Assembly (NCBI GenBank): GCA_003427395.1
Contig: BFEA01000378.1
Location: 749,708 to 780,538, forward strand
Source: Chara braunii
Lineage: Eukaryota; Streptophyta; Charophyceae; Charales; Characeae
DNA length: 30,831 nt
Reading direction: 5' to 3'
The notes under the pieces were generated by a model, which saw only the letters and a program-made list of their open reading frames with translations, ran no database searches and was not told the origin of the DNA. Shown one piece after another: positions 17,950 through 28,031 of this stretch. Numbering within the stretch: position 1 is the stretch's first letter; every line of letters begins with the position of its first letter. Position numbers and translations under genes: made by a program.

Positions 17950-18125
17950 TAGGATAGGGGTCAGTGCAGAACGCCTGCCCTCAGAACCACACGTGACAGT
18001 TTCCCGTCATGCAGCTCGCCCCCCAAAACCTTAGCCTTGTTTGTGGGCTCGGGAAGGGAAGCTGACAAACAGCTTCGCTTCGCGCCTTCCGACTCTTAGG
18101 GAAGAAAGCGAAAGCGGTCTCGATC
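17950..18125 (-). ncRNA. 3' end of a mitochondrial group II intron (domains V and VI)
   Basis: On the - strand, 18017 to 17984 is a 34-nt domain V. It starts GAGCTGCATGAC, has a GAAA tetraloop and ends GTGTGGTTC. The catalytic AGC triad is at positions 2-4 and the stem pairs along its length with G-U wobbles. A hairpin with GGGCAG pairing CTG-A-CCC, leaving an unpaired A, follows as a domain VI candidate. The intron then ends in AC at the cox2 exon. Only the intron 3' portion is present, so it cannot splice. The exon phase (C|AT of a His codon, early in cox2) resembles the early cox2 intron of non-flowering plants; the exact intron name is not checked. Confidence 0.7.
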
Positions 18126-19343
18126 CTAATAGAGACATCAAAGGAAGAGGCTATGGACAAGGAGGAAGAAGTCCTACAAGTGATCCAAGAGAGGGGAGCG
18201 GCGGAAGGGCATCAGATACCATATGAGGTAGCCGATACAATGAAGATAGGGGTAGACGGATTCTTAACGGAAGAAGAAACCCGCCTGATAAAAAAAAACT
18301 GCCAGGAGTTTCATATGGCATTTGCCTTCAGTAATCACCAAAAGGGGCGACTGGACGCAAAGCTGATTCCCCCAGTCAGAATCCACACGGTAGAGCATGA
18401 GTGCTGGAATGACAAGGGTCCGACCTATGAATTTGGGATAGCGGGGGAAGTGACAGACCTTCTTCGAGCGAAGATGGACTCCTTCGTCGCAGAGCCTACG
18501 GTGTCGCCATACGCAAACCGGTGGTTCGTATTTCGGAAGCCCAACAAGACGCTAAGTTGGATTCAGGATCTGCGGAAGTTGAATGCGGTAACCATCCGGG
18601 ATGCTGACTCGCTACCTCTGGCTGATTTATTAGCAGAGTCGCACGCCGGTCGGAGCATTTACTCCTTGATTGATTTGTAGTTAGGGTATGAGTAATTTTT
18701 ATTGGATGTCCGGGACAGGCCGTACAATGCAATGCATAACACCGTAGGCCAATTGCAGATGCAGGTGACCCCTATGGGCTTTATGAACGCGGTGGCCGAA
18801 GGACAAAGGAGAATGGTTGCTGTAGTCGGAGACATGTTTCCAGAAAAGTGTGAGCCCTATATTGATGACAACCCAATCAAAGGCGCTCAAGAGAAGGACG
18901 AGACTAAAGTCCAGCCGGGGATTCGAAGATTTGTATGGGACCATCTGCAAGACATTAAGGACTTACTCCGCCGGTTCCTAGTATACAACATTACGGCTAG
19001 CGGACCAAAGAGTATTCTAGCAGTATCGAAAGTAAGCATATTAGGATTTCGCTATGGCGCATACGGTAGGAAGCTAGATCCGGCAAAGACGGACAAGATA
19101 TCATAGTGGCCAACACCCCTGTGCACGACGACGGAGGTAAGAGCATTCCTAGGCGTGGTCGGCTTTTGGAGGATCTTCATTAAAAATTTTGCCAAGATTG
19201 CTGAGCCTGTCCGGGCCATGATTAGAGAAGAAGGGACCATGGACTGGACGGAAGAGCGAGAAGGAGCCGTCCAAACACTCAAGGACATATTGATGTCTGA
19301 AAAAGTCGCCTTGTCCGCACCCTGTTTTACTGACGAAGTGGGA
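18126..19343 (+). pseudogene. pol: Reverse transcriptase domain of pol
   Basis: The frame resumes after the mitochondrial insert with ETSKEEAMDKEEE; the first ATG is 18153. RT landmarks in order are the fingers region RWFVFRKPNKT and IQDLRKLNAVT, then IYSLIDL, then VTPMGFMNA, and the catalytic box YIDD at 18858-18869 (YxDD with two Asp kept). The connection region follows: TEVRAFLGVVGFWRIFIKNFAKIAEPV. Stops interrupt at 18678 (TAG), 18693 (TAA) and 19104 (TAG), all in frame and all inside conserved sequence, so these are recent damage rather than domain ends. The domain would copy element RNA into DNA. Its motifs fit Ty3/gypsy, not copia. Confidence 0.85.
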
Positions 19344-19904
19344 TGACCATTCATCCTAGAAACGGATGGAGGACCCTTGGCCGTAGGAGGCGTGCTGATT
19401 CAATGGGATGAGGAGGGAAAAAAAAGGCCGATTAGGTTTGAAAGTAGAACCCTGAACTTCGCAGAGCGGCAGTACTTACAGTTCAAGAAGGAGGTCCTAG
19501 CCATCTTGCATTGCCTTAAGACCTTCCAGGCCTACCTATTTGGGAGGCAGTTCATCCTTCAGATCGATCCCACGAATGTTGCAGGGGCCTTAAAGAATTA
19601 CAGGCCTATAGATCTGACGGTGGGGAGATGGGTAGGATTTATCTGGCAGTTCGACTATAAGATCGAACGGATTGCGGAAATTAGAAACAAGGCCGATAGG
19701 CTGAGCCGGGTCTGCATTACTACCGAAGGGGTGGAAGAGGCGGAGCCCATAGGCGCGTTCCTTGAATACAAAGGCGGAACTCTTGCGGTGGATAACGAAA
19801 TGATGAGCGAAGAATGCGTGTCGGGAGAACTGTTGATCCGGACTTTGGAGAAGGGGGCGCCTGCCGTAGTAGCAGAATTTAGAGAAGGACCAGTCACCAC
19901 TTGA
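19344..19904 (+). pseudogene. pol: RNase H domain of pol
   Basis: After TGA 19344 the frame reads PFILETDGGPLAVGGVL. The expected residue at the stop is Arg in related elements, so CGA has probably become TGA. Catalytic positions are visible: Asp in ETD (19365), Glu in FKKEVLAI, Asp in LQIDPTNV and Asp in NKADRLSRV. The stretch RPIRFESRTLNFAERQY is typical of the Ty3/gypsy RNase H. The usual DAS after ET is DGG here. The enzyme removes RNA from the RNA-DNA hybrid. The clean ORF begins at 19377 (TTG, not a real start) and ends at TGA 19902. No second, archaeal-type RNase H as in Tat elements was seen. Confidence 0.85.
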
Positions 19905-21380
19905 GGACGTAAAAAGGAGAGAGATTTGTGGGGAGCGATAGTAGGACCAAAGGAGGAACTAATAGCAATGGCGGTTGAGGGAGGGCGGGAAGCCGTGATG
20001 AGCTTGGTGGAATCTTGGGAAAGGAAAGAGTTGTGATGGATGGTAAACCAGATGCAGGAAAGAAAGGATGAGGATCAAGAAGGGAAGGAGTTTTTCTATG
20101 CCCAGATATACGAAGGGATCTTTCGGGAGATCGGGTTGTTGCTGGTAGGAAACAAACAACCCGTGGAAGTCGGTCTTAAAGCACGAGAGGAGACCGAAAG
20201 GTACGTCCTACGAGGCGGCCATCTGTTTCGAAGAGAGGAAGGTGTTATGCCTGGAAGAGTTGTGTGCGGAAGATCTAGGCAGTTAGACGTTATCCAGGCA
20301 ATGCACGACGGATTAGCAGGAGGGCATCGATCATCCAAAGGAACTCTCGCAAAGATAATACCACTCTATTATTGGCCAGGCATGGCAGGCATGATCGGCA
20401 CGTACTGCCAGACCTGCCTTATCTGCCAGGAACGAAGCTCGGCACGTGTCTTTGAGCTGCTTAGACCAACGCGGGTGCTAGGGCCAGGACATTTGGTCCA
20501 CCTTGACCTTGCGGTTATGCCTGCATCAACAGATGGGTACAGGTATATTCTAGATGCGCGAGACAACTTAAGTGGGTTCGTGGAGGCGGTGGCTCTCAAG
20601 AAAAAGACAGGGAGAAGTGTAGCAGACTGGATAGAAGATTTCTACTTGAGGCATCCTTTCGTCAAAAGGTTTATAGCGGACTATGGAACAAAATTTGTGA
20701 ACCAAGAAGTTTTGGGAATGCTTAAGAGACTTTGCGTCCCGATCAAACTCATCGAGCCGTATCACCCGGAGGCCAATGCCCTGTGGAAAGAAGGCTCCGA
20801 ACTTTAAAGAACACGATTGCGAAGCTCGAAGCGGACCATCTGGGAAGCTGGCCTAGGTATCTCAAGCCGGCTATCTTCTCGGAGAACATGACACCTAAGA
20901 GGACAACGGGTCGGAAGAGAGATCGACTTTCCCGTCGAAGCCTTGATACCTACCTGGAACAGGTTAGATGACGATCCGCATATGACCACGAAAGAATTAA
21001 TTGAGGCAAGATGTCAACAAGTCCTTAGGAATTAGGAGGTCATGGAAGACATCGCCAACCGGATATTAGATAGCAGGATGAGGGACAAAGCAAGGTGGGA
21101 CCAGGTTAAGAATGTCAGAAAGGAGCCACTTCAGGTGGGGGAGACAGTATTGCTAAGGAATTCGGCAGTAGAAAGTACTTGGTCTGGACAACTGGGGAGG
21201 AGCTGGGTCGCCAAGCGGGTGGGACTCAACACCTTCGAACTGGAAGATCTGGACGGAACTGGATTGAAAGGACCCTTCCCGGGGCAGCGATTGGTTAGGT
21301 TTCTAAGTCGGGAACGAGTGGAGCAATGGCTTCAGGAGGCCGAGGATAAGGAAACTGAGGGGCAACAAGTTAAGGACTGA
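19905..21380 (+). pseudogene. pol: Integrase domain of pol
   Basis: The frame continues through TGA 20034 to a clean ORF from ATG 20040. An HHCC zinc-binding domain has His at 20304 and 20325 and CQTCLIC at 20406-20426. The DDE core has its first Asp in HLDLAVM (20505) and second in IADYGTKF (20679). A one-base deletion near 20776 shifts the frame before the catalytic Glu, which is in CPVERRLRTLKNTI (20786). A second shift near 20940 restores the first frame (PTWNRLDDDPHMTTKELIEAR). A TAG lies at 21033. The C-terminal ORF 21042-21380 has LQVGETVLLRN and the GPFPGQRLVRF motif of the GPY/F module. No chromodomain follows. The protein would insert the cDNA; this copy is broken. Confidence 0.85.
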
Positions 21381-21766
21381 CAACGGCCATGCCCACACTA
21401 TGGTTCGATCTCCGACTGCGTTCGTGGGACTATCATTTTTTTTCTGGGGCCGGGGCAATGGGTTGGACTGATTGAGGAGGAAAGGCAGGATGACTTGCGA
21501 GTTTGCGGTAACGGGTTTGTGTGACAATCGGAAGGATTGTCGGGAGCTTTGTATCATAGTTTTTGGCGGGGGAATAATGGGATCATCACAAACGGGGCAT
21601 TTTCGTAAGGGAGGGAAATGTACAAATGATGGTATAATACGAAGGGTACTGGGAGCATTCTGGGAAGGGAGTTGCCTACCGGACTGGGGAAACGGGTGTG
21701 CAAGGGTTTTTGCGGGTGTTGTTTTGTTATACAAAACCTAGAAGAAAAACACAAGAAAAAGTAAAT
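21381..21766 (+). other. Spacer between integrase and 3' ORF
   Basis: No gene seen. The T-rich run near 21434-21444 and scattered stops suggest non-coding sequence. It could hold a subgenomic promoter or splice site for the next ORF, but none is recognisable. Confidence 0.5.
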
Positions 21767-22681
21767 ATGGAATTCGGCAACGAGAATGACAGCGGGGCGA
21801 TCAACAGGCCTACTGGGGGGGAGGAAGCAGGACCGAGTCGAGGAAGGAGGACGACCAAGAGAAAGTTGTACATTGGGCTCATATTCGGGCCAATGGTAGG
21901 CAGGGGAGGGAAAAAGTGCGTATGTAGAAGACCCTCGCCCCTTCGGGAGGGAGAAGGTATATATATCTCATATGGGAGTGAGAGTGAGGGGGAAAGGGTA
22001 AGTGTGGGAGAAGGGGGCAATGCGGACATGGGAGACAAGGCACAGGCCTCTGATGAGGAAGGAGCCGACAAAGGCGAACAACGTGAGTCTTGGCATGGGG
22101 AAATCGAGGGGAGACAGGACGTGCGCAACGAGCGAGAGGATGGGGAGGAGAAAAGGGAAAGCCCGCTTGAAGGACAAAGCGGTCACGGCAATTGTGAGGG
22201 GTATGGGAGAAGGACAAAGATTCCTTATACCTACGATTCAAAGAACCTAACGGGAGGGTATAGCCCCATACAGACGGAAGACGAGGAGGACGAGGAGGAG
22301 GATGTACAAGAAATCATAGAAATCAGCAGCGGGGATAAGAAGGATGAGATCTCAAGGCCTAGAGAAGAGAGGCGGCCCCCGATACACCAGCCGCGCGAAG
22401 GAACCTTCAGATGGGAGGATGACTTTGGGCCAACACCCAGTCATTGGTTTCAGCAATGGACCAATGTGATCAAGCATGAGTGGATTATCAAGACCCGGGA
22501 ACTCGCAAAGGCAGGGGTGGTAGCCACACCGTTGGATTTCTTCAGTGAGGCGGAACTACAGGAAATTGAAAGGAAAAGGAGAGAAATTGAGACCTTCGGC
22601 TTGGGGGTTAAAAAGTCTGTCGAGGAACACGGTGGGCAAGGAATCGAGCAAGTTGAGGCACAGGGCAACAATAGGGATTAG
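21767..22681 (+). CDS. Extra 3' ORF: charged protein of unknown function
   Basis: 304 residues from ATG 21767 (MEFGNEND) to TAG 22679, uninterrupted, unlike pol. I recognise no domain. The N-terminus has a basic cluster GRRTTKRKL (about residues 28-36) that could be a nuclear signal. The middle is long, acidic and probably disordered. An EDEEDEEED run leads into EIIEISSGD, a SUMO-interacting-motif-like stretch with I183-I184-E185-I186 followed by Ser-Ser. The C-terminal third looks folded and helical, with Trp and Phe residues (FRWEDDFGPTPSHWFQQW, HEWIIKTRELAKAG, FFSEAELQEIERKRREIE). Its place between integrase and the 3' LTR is where plant Ty3/gypsy elements carry env-like or other additional ORFs. 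There is no signal peptide or membrane segment, so an envelope is unlikely. Confidence 0.65.
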   Translation: MEFGNENDSGAINRPTGGEEAGPSRGRRTTKRKLYIGLIFGPMVGRGGKKCVCRRPSPLREGEGIYISYGSESEGERVSVGEGGNADMGDKAQASDEEGADKGEQRESWHGEIEGRQDVRNEREDGEEKRESPLEGQSGHGNCEGYGRRTKIPYTYDSKNLTGGYSPIQTEDEEDEEEDVQEIIEISSGDKKDEISRPREERRPPIHQPREGTFRWEDDFGPTPSHWFQQWTNVIKHEWIIKTRELAKAGVVATPLDFFSEAELQEIERKRREIETFGLGVKKSVEEHGGQGIEQVEAQGNNRD

Positions 22682-23390
22682 ATGTTGGTTAAGTGTTGAG
22701 CAGGAATTCTGCCTTTTCATTTGCAAAACATTGGGATGACAAGAGTGTGTATAGTATGAGTAAGCTTGCTAGGGAGGAGTAATGAGAGGGTCAGCTAAGA
22801 CTGTGTCACGATAAGCTAGAAGATAGCATCTTGAGGCTACTTTTTGAATGAGCTACCTTTGGAAATGGGTACACGAGACAATGGCACGAGGCATGGGATG
22901 AAACCAGTTGGGAAGGGTGTATTGTGAAATTTGGATGGAATGAGGATTGTGCTTTTGAGAAGAGAAACTTTGAGTACAGAATGACGAGCAAAGCAAGGCA
23001 TTGACTATTGGTCGAGTACAAGAGAGGTTAGGGAACCTATTGGTAAAGGGGCGTGAAGAACACTCCTTCCCTAGGAGCCTAATCCAACTGAGTCGTGAAT
23101 GAGTCTGGAAATAGCCAAGAGCTGGGAAACCAGAAAGAGTGAAAATGGAGGGGGCGCCCCTGTCTTTTGCCATGGTTGAACGACCGGGTGCGCTAGTGCT
23201 GCTTGGGGTCGCGAGCCCCAACTTGAGTACTAGACGCTAAGTCGGATGTATGCACAAATAGTACATTGCCTTAAGAATGGATGAAAGGAAACTGCACGCA
23301 TAAAACTGAAAGAGAGATGGCCACCTTCTAACCTCTGAGATAGAAATGGGATCCGTGTCGTCGAGGCCCACCCCCTCGGGCGCTAACATT
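22682..23390 (+). other. 3' untranslated region, no gene
   Basis: A/G-rich sequence with no coding frame I can support. Short minus-strand frames are compositional. Confidence 0.5.
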
Positions 23391-23600
23391 GAGAATGGAA
23401 AGGAATGGCCCTAACCAGGCCGTTCGACTTGAGAATGGAAAGGAATGACCCTAACCAAGTTGTTCGAGAATGGAAAGGAATGGCCGTAACCAGGCTGTTC
23501 GACTTGAGAATGGAAAGGAATGGCCCTAACCAGGCTGTTCGATTTGAGAATGGAAAAGAACGACCCTAACCAGGTTGTTCGGAAATGGCCTTTGACAAGG
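23391..23600 (+). repeat. 40-bp tandem array, five units
   Basis: GAGAATGGAAAGGAATGGCC followed by CTAACCAGGCTGTTCGACTT, starting at 23391, 23431, 23466, 23506 and 23546 (spacing 40, 35, 40, 40). Confidence 0.9.
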
Positions 23601-24968
23601 GTCATTTCTTTTGAAATAGGCACTGGGGTCCCCTGCATAATTTATGTGAAAGGTTGATTGAGAAAGGTTGATTGAGAATGAGCTGGAATGAGCAATGAGA
23701 AATGGAAAAGACCGTGGGTCGGTCATTGAAATAGCCATGAGGATGGGTAAAAGAGATTGATGCGTTGAGAAGAGAAGGGCACAATAAAGAAGGTTGAGCC
23801 TTAAGTCGAGAAGGGCATGGACCGTTGGGACGGTCATAAGGATTGGACATTGAGGAATGAGAAAGTGAGGATTGAAGATGGGCCGAAGGGTCGGTCTTGA
23901 GAAATGGCTATTGAAAGAATGACCACCAGATCAGTCATGTGGGTGGCCTTGTTGAGGAGAGGCTGTCGGACCAGCCATGAGAATCAGCCTTGGAAATAGC
24001 ATTGGATTGAGTGTCTGAGAATTGGATATTGCATTGCATAGTCAGGGGACCCTAGGCAATTTGATGAAAGGTCGTCGGGCCGACCATGGAAATAGCAAGA
24101 AATTGAGTTGCTTTTTTTCTAGTCTCAGGTCTCAACATGAGGGGGATAACGATGCATGCATCGCAACCCCAGGACCTCTATCCGTCAAGGGAAAAATCTC
24201 AGCGCGACCTACTCCTCATAAGGGAGAATAAGGGTTGAAGGACCAAGGCATCTTTCTCTTTGATTGATGCGGGCCATCCAGAACTAACTCCGACAACGAG
24301 CTCTAGTCGGGGAGTTCAAACTGCGCCTCATGTTGAGAACCTAAACGTCAAGGACGTGGAGCCAAACGGGCGAGAGAGCCATTCTTTTTTCTAAGTCTCA
24401 TTTTTTCTTCCCGACCACACGCCATGCCGTGGAGGGGCGGCACGACCGTTTGGAATGGACCACGGCTGCTCACATTAAGTTGAGCAGCACTGTCCAAAGG
24501 GAGGAAGCAGGCGTGGTACCGGGTGGAAGCCGCAACCACCACAGGGCGAGTGACACCGCCCTGCCGGATCATTACAACTGTTCTGGGAGTAATCGCGAGG
24601 TCTTCGTAACTGCACTCGCAAACTAATTGAGAGCCCCAAATCTCTTGAAAGGAAGAGGCCGGATCCAAGAAAACACCACTCGGGAGGAACGATTCGCGAG
24701 AAAGCCCTTACGGCAAGACGGGGTTCTGGGAGGCTTTTGGACTGGACCTACCTGCGAGATGTGAGGAGATACCTCAGTGATGACGCCCGTCTCGTAAGCG
24801 GCAAAAGGTCGAACACAGTAGGGGATGAGGTGAGTTATCAGCAGTGGGAGGACTGATCACCCTTCCTTTTTGGGGCTGATGGGCCGACATTCGTCTACTC
24901 AGTTGGTGGGCCAAGGTCTGCGTACCTCCGAGTGAGAACTAGTCGTGCGATGGGGACATCGCATTTTG
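23601..24968 (+). other. 3' untranslated region with degenerate repeats
   Basis: From 23690 to 24090 a loose motif recurs, roughly GGTCGGTCAT then GAAATAGCCATGAG, which may be an old decayed array. From 24100 to 24968 I see no gene and no clear repeat. Confidence 0.5.
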
Positions 24969-24980
24969 AGTGGGGGGAAG
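24969..24980 (+). promoter_or_regulatory. Upstream copy of the polypurine tract (PPT1)
   Basis: AGTGGGGGGAAG followed by GTGTGTCACC. The 50 bases here (GCGATGGGGACATC, then TGAGTGGGGGGAA, then TGTC) are homologous to those at 26473-26510 directly before the 3' LTR. It is either a duplicated internal copy or the end of an older or different LTR. Confidence 0.5.
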
Positions 24981-25029
24981 GTGTGTCACCTACCGATGAA
25001 AAAGCGTGCAAATGAGATGGTTACCATGA

Positions 25030-25850
25030 GCTCAAGAAATAGTGTAGATTGACTTTGCACGGGCTTGAGAAAAGGTCTGGCAAGATGTCCAGAAGAAAAA
25101 CAAATGAGTAATTGACTTTGCATGGGCTTGAGAAAAGGCCTGGCAAGATGTCCAGAAGAAAAAAAAATGTATGTATAAACGACTTTGCGCGGACTTGGGA
25201 AAAGGTCTGGCAAGATGTCCAGAAGAGAAACAGCTGAGTAATTGACTTTGCGTGGGCTTGAGAAAAGGCCTGGCAAGATGTCTAGAAGAGAAACAGATGA
25301 GTAATTGACTTTGCATGGGCTTGAGAAAAGGCCTGGCAATATGTCCAGAAGAAAGACAAATGTATGTATAAATGACTTTGGGCGGACTTGAGAAAAGGCC
25401 TGGCAAGATGTCCAGAAGAGAAACAATGAGTAATTGACTTTGCATGGGCTTGAGAGAAGGTGTGGCAAGATGTCTAATTGACTTTGCATGGGCTTGAGAA
25501 AAGGTCTGGCAAGATGTCCAGAAGAAAGAGAAATGTATGTATAAATGAATTTGCGCGGGCTTGCGAAAAGGCCTGGCAAGATGTCCAGAAAAGAAATGGT
25601 TGTGTAATTGACTTTGCGTGGGCTTGAGAAAGGCCTGGCAAGATGTCCGGAAGAGAAATGGTTGTATAATTGACTTTGCGTAGGCTTGATAAAGGTCTGG
25701 CAAGATGTCCAGAAGAGAAATGGTTGTATAATGGACTTTGCATAGGTTTGAGAAAGGCTTGGCAAAGATGTCAAGGAGATAAATGGTTGTGTAATTGACT
25801 TTGTGTGGGCTTGAGAAAGGCCTGGCAACATGTCCAGAAGAAAGATGCTT
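25030..25850 (+). repeat. 62-68-bp tandem array, 13 units, trimeric higher order
   Basis: Units read TTGACTTTGCATGGGCTTGAG, AAAAGGCCTGGCAAG then ATGTCCAGAAGA. GCAAGATGTC or its variants start at 25080, 25143, 25211, 25273, 25336, 25403, 25465, 25509, 25576, 25638, 25700, 25762 and 25825. Three longer units carrying TGTATGTATAAA recur about every third position in the first half. All three minus-strand frames stay open across it, which comes from the unit lacking stops. Confidence 0.9.
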
Positions 25851-26493
25851 GGGGAAATGGACTGGGTAACATGCGTGTAAAATTGATTAAGTTAAAGTAT
25901 AAGAGAGGGGATATGCATGTGAAACCGGCAGGACTGGAATAAAAGGCGGGCAGAATGACACGGAGGAAACATGTGAAAATTTGGATGGCTTGAAAACAGG
26001 GAAGGAATGACGGGAAAACATGGATTGCACGGGTCGAAGGGCCAGATGGAAGACGCATTAAGAGTAACGGAAGCCGGAAAAGAGACCTGGTTGGCACGGA
26101 TTGAAAAAGAATCGACCAAAGGATGCTTGGGATGGCTAGACTCGGAGGAGAAGCAGGGGCAGCGAGAAGAGGAAAGTGGAAAAGAGGCTTGACATACGTA
26201 GGGTAATGAATGAGACGAATGGGGTTTTATGTTCTAAGAGTAATGAATGAGACAAATGGGGTCTGATGTTCTAAGAGTGATGAATGAGACATGAGAAGTC
26301 TGAAGGAAGCTTAATTATGCATCCCTCTTCCCGTCCCAAGGGTTGAAGACTAGAAGCAACCCGAGAAAGGAGCAAGAAAAGACAGAATGGACCCTGACAA
26401 ACTAACTACCCGTAACATTTCACCCTCCTCTCCCTTCTATCCCTCCAAAACCCACTAACAAGAGATTGGTGCGCGATGAGGACATCACGAATG
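25851..26493 (+). other. 3' untranslated region with short 38-bp repeat
   Basis: No gene. TAATGAATGAGACGAATGGGG with GTTCTAAGAG repeats two and a half times from 26203 to about 26295, spaced 38 bp. The pyrimidine-rich stretch 26418-26455 precedes the duplicated PPT region. Confidence 0.6.
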
Positions 26494-26504
26494 AGTGGGG
26501 GGAA
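26494..26504 (+). promoter_or_regulatory. Polypurine tract (PPT2) before the 3' LTR
   Basis: AGTGGGGGGAA is followed after two bases by the LTR start TGTCGGGACTGG. A purine run next to the 3' LTR primes plus-strand synthesis. It confirms that the right LTR is the 3' LTR of the + strand element and not of a neighbour. Confidence 0.8.
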
Positions 26505-27043
26505 TGTGTCGGGACTGGTGGGTCCGAAGGACTTCCCATCACTCAAGAGACTGAATATAGACGAATTGTGCACCACAGAGAAATCTGGACTGAGGAGGCA
26601 GGAGAGAAAGACCACATGAGGGAGTGATGTCCTGGGGTGAGAACCACAGGAGGAGAAAACTAGCGATGACACGAGAATAAGCGCAGGAACAAGGGCATAT
26701 AGGACGTAACATGAGGCCGGGAGGGCTATTGGAACTCAGCAAGACTAAGGCCGAGGGGCCCTTGAACCAGCAAACGCGGCACGACAACGACAAAAGAATG
26801 AGGGAGTCAAGGGATGGGCGGCCCGGAGGCCACGGGAAGGTAGAGAACGAAGGGCCAACATGGGGGCCACCTACGGGAGCCTCGGGGTGGAGGCCTGCGA
26901 CCAAAGGAACCAGCGCGCACAAGGCGCAAAAAAAGACTAGGAAGAGGGGCCACCAAGGGAGCGGCAAACGCCCTAGGGGCGTGGGACACCTTGGGGAAAG
27001 GCGCCTGGGGGCCGCACGAGACTAAGTAAAAATAATGGCACCC

Positions 27044-27140
27044 GGGACAAAATGTGTCGGGGACCGCCGACGGGACAAAATGTGTCGGGGACCGCCAACG
27101 GGACTAAGTGTCGGGGACCACCGACGGGACAAGTGGCGGG
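27044..27140 (+). repeat. 28-bp tandem repeat in U3
   Basis: GGGACAAAATGTGTCGGGGACC plus GCCGAC repeats at 27044, 27072, 27100 and, degenerate, 27125. The core equals that of the 51-bp array in the left LTR, but the spacer lacks the CACGTG box. Confidence 0.85.
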
Positions 27141-27659
27141 GACACAAGAAGGCCCCAAGAGAAACGGTGGAGCGGCATGTGGAAAATAATCAAGACAAGG
27201 TGCTCCGTCAAGATCAAGATTTTGACGTCCAAAAATATTAGCACCGCTAGTGCAAGCACTAGCGGTAACAAACGGGAAGGCCAAAAGGGAAAGAGAAAGT
27301 AAAGAAATTTGAAGTAGGAGGCATGGGAACAATCCGAAAAATCTCGGATCAGCCTCCCTCAAGAAAATGGAGTCAAACGAGACCCCATGTGAATCATAGC
27401 CGTCCGGGAGAAAATCGGAGTAGGAGGGGCCACTATGGGAGGAAAATAGAAGTAAAGGGAGACTCCCATGGGCATGAGAAGGCAAGCATAGCAGTTCGAG
27501 ATACCATGGGCATAGGAAGGGCCAAAACTATGAGGAAGGGGCTAGAAAAGGGCCTTCACGGCCACTTGACACTTGACATGCTAGAAAAAAGAGAGAAAAG
27601 AAAAGAAAATGTNGGAGAATAAGACAAAAAGAGTGAGAGGTAGTGAGTGAGTTGGCCAT

Positions 27660-27685
27660 CAGTAGGGATTGGCAGGTCCCTACTG
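27660..27685. repeat. Dyad CAGTAGGGA/TCCCTACTG
   Basis: Nine-bp perfect arms at 27660-27668 and 27677-27685 with loop TTGGCAGG. It is the counterpart of the left-LTR dyads at 1435 and 2902, with a different central pair. Confidence 0.75.
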
Positions 27686-28031
27686 TCCAAGAAAGGAGGA
27701 AAAAAAAAAGAAAAAAAAAGGAAAGAAAAAAGAAAAAGGCCTTAATGGTAAAAAACGGCCGCTTGGGGAGATTCATCTGTTGACCAGATTCATTTTGGAA
27801 TATGGCGATTACAAAGGACTTTGATTTTCTTTGATTTTTGCAGAGAAAATCAAAGAAAATCAAGGCCCCATGCAACCGAAATAAAACGGATTACATGCAT
27901 GAGGAGAAACACATGTTTTAGGTGCATCCGGAGCCAAAATCAAGTCCGGATGCACTTGGGAATTGGCCGTTTCTTTTTTTTTTGAGTAGGGGCTAGTTGT
28001 AGGGCATTGGGGCTGGGAAATTGACCCATAT

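Larger units (their letters stand above)
17354..18125 (-). other. Mitochondrial DNA insertion (NUMT) between protease and RT
   Basis: Pol coding stops near 17353 and resumes near 18126. The sequence between has a different character and contains a group II intron end and a cox2 exon piece, both - strand. Short motifs such as GCTTCGCTTCGCG and GAAAGCGAAAGCGG resemble plant mitochondrial intergenic or intron DNA. The part 17354-17850 has no gene I can name and is assigned to the insert by position only. Edges are accurate to some tens of bases. Confidence 0.65.

Noticed and set aside
21042-21380. Chromodomain after integrase
   Set aside because: The C-terminus ends soon after GPFPGQRLVRF. The remaining residues lack the aromatic cage pattern.
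21767-22681. Envelope-like protein
   Set aside because: No signal peptide, transmembrane segment or cysteine pattern; the protein is highly charged.
24986-25831. 281-codon minus-strand ORF with repeated LDILPGLFSSP-type peptide
   Set aside because: It lies exactly on the 62-bp array. All three minus frames are open because the unit lacks stops, and unit lengths are not multiples of three, so no peptide phase is kept.
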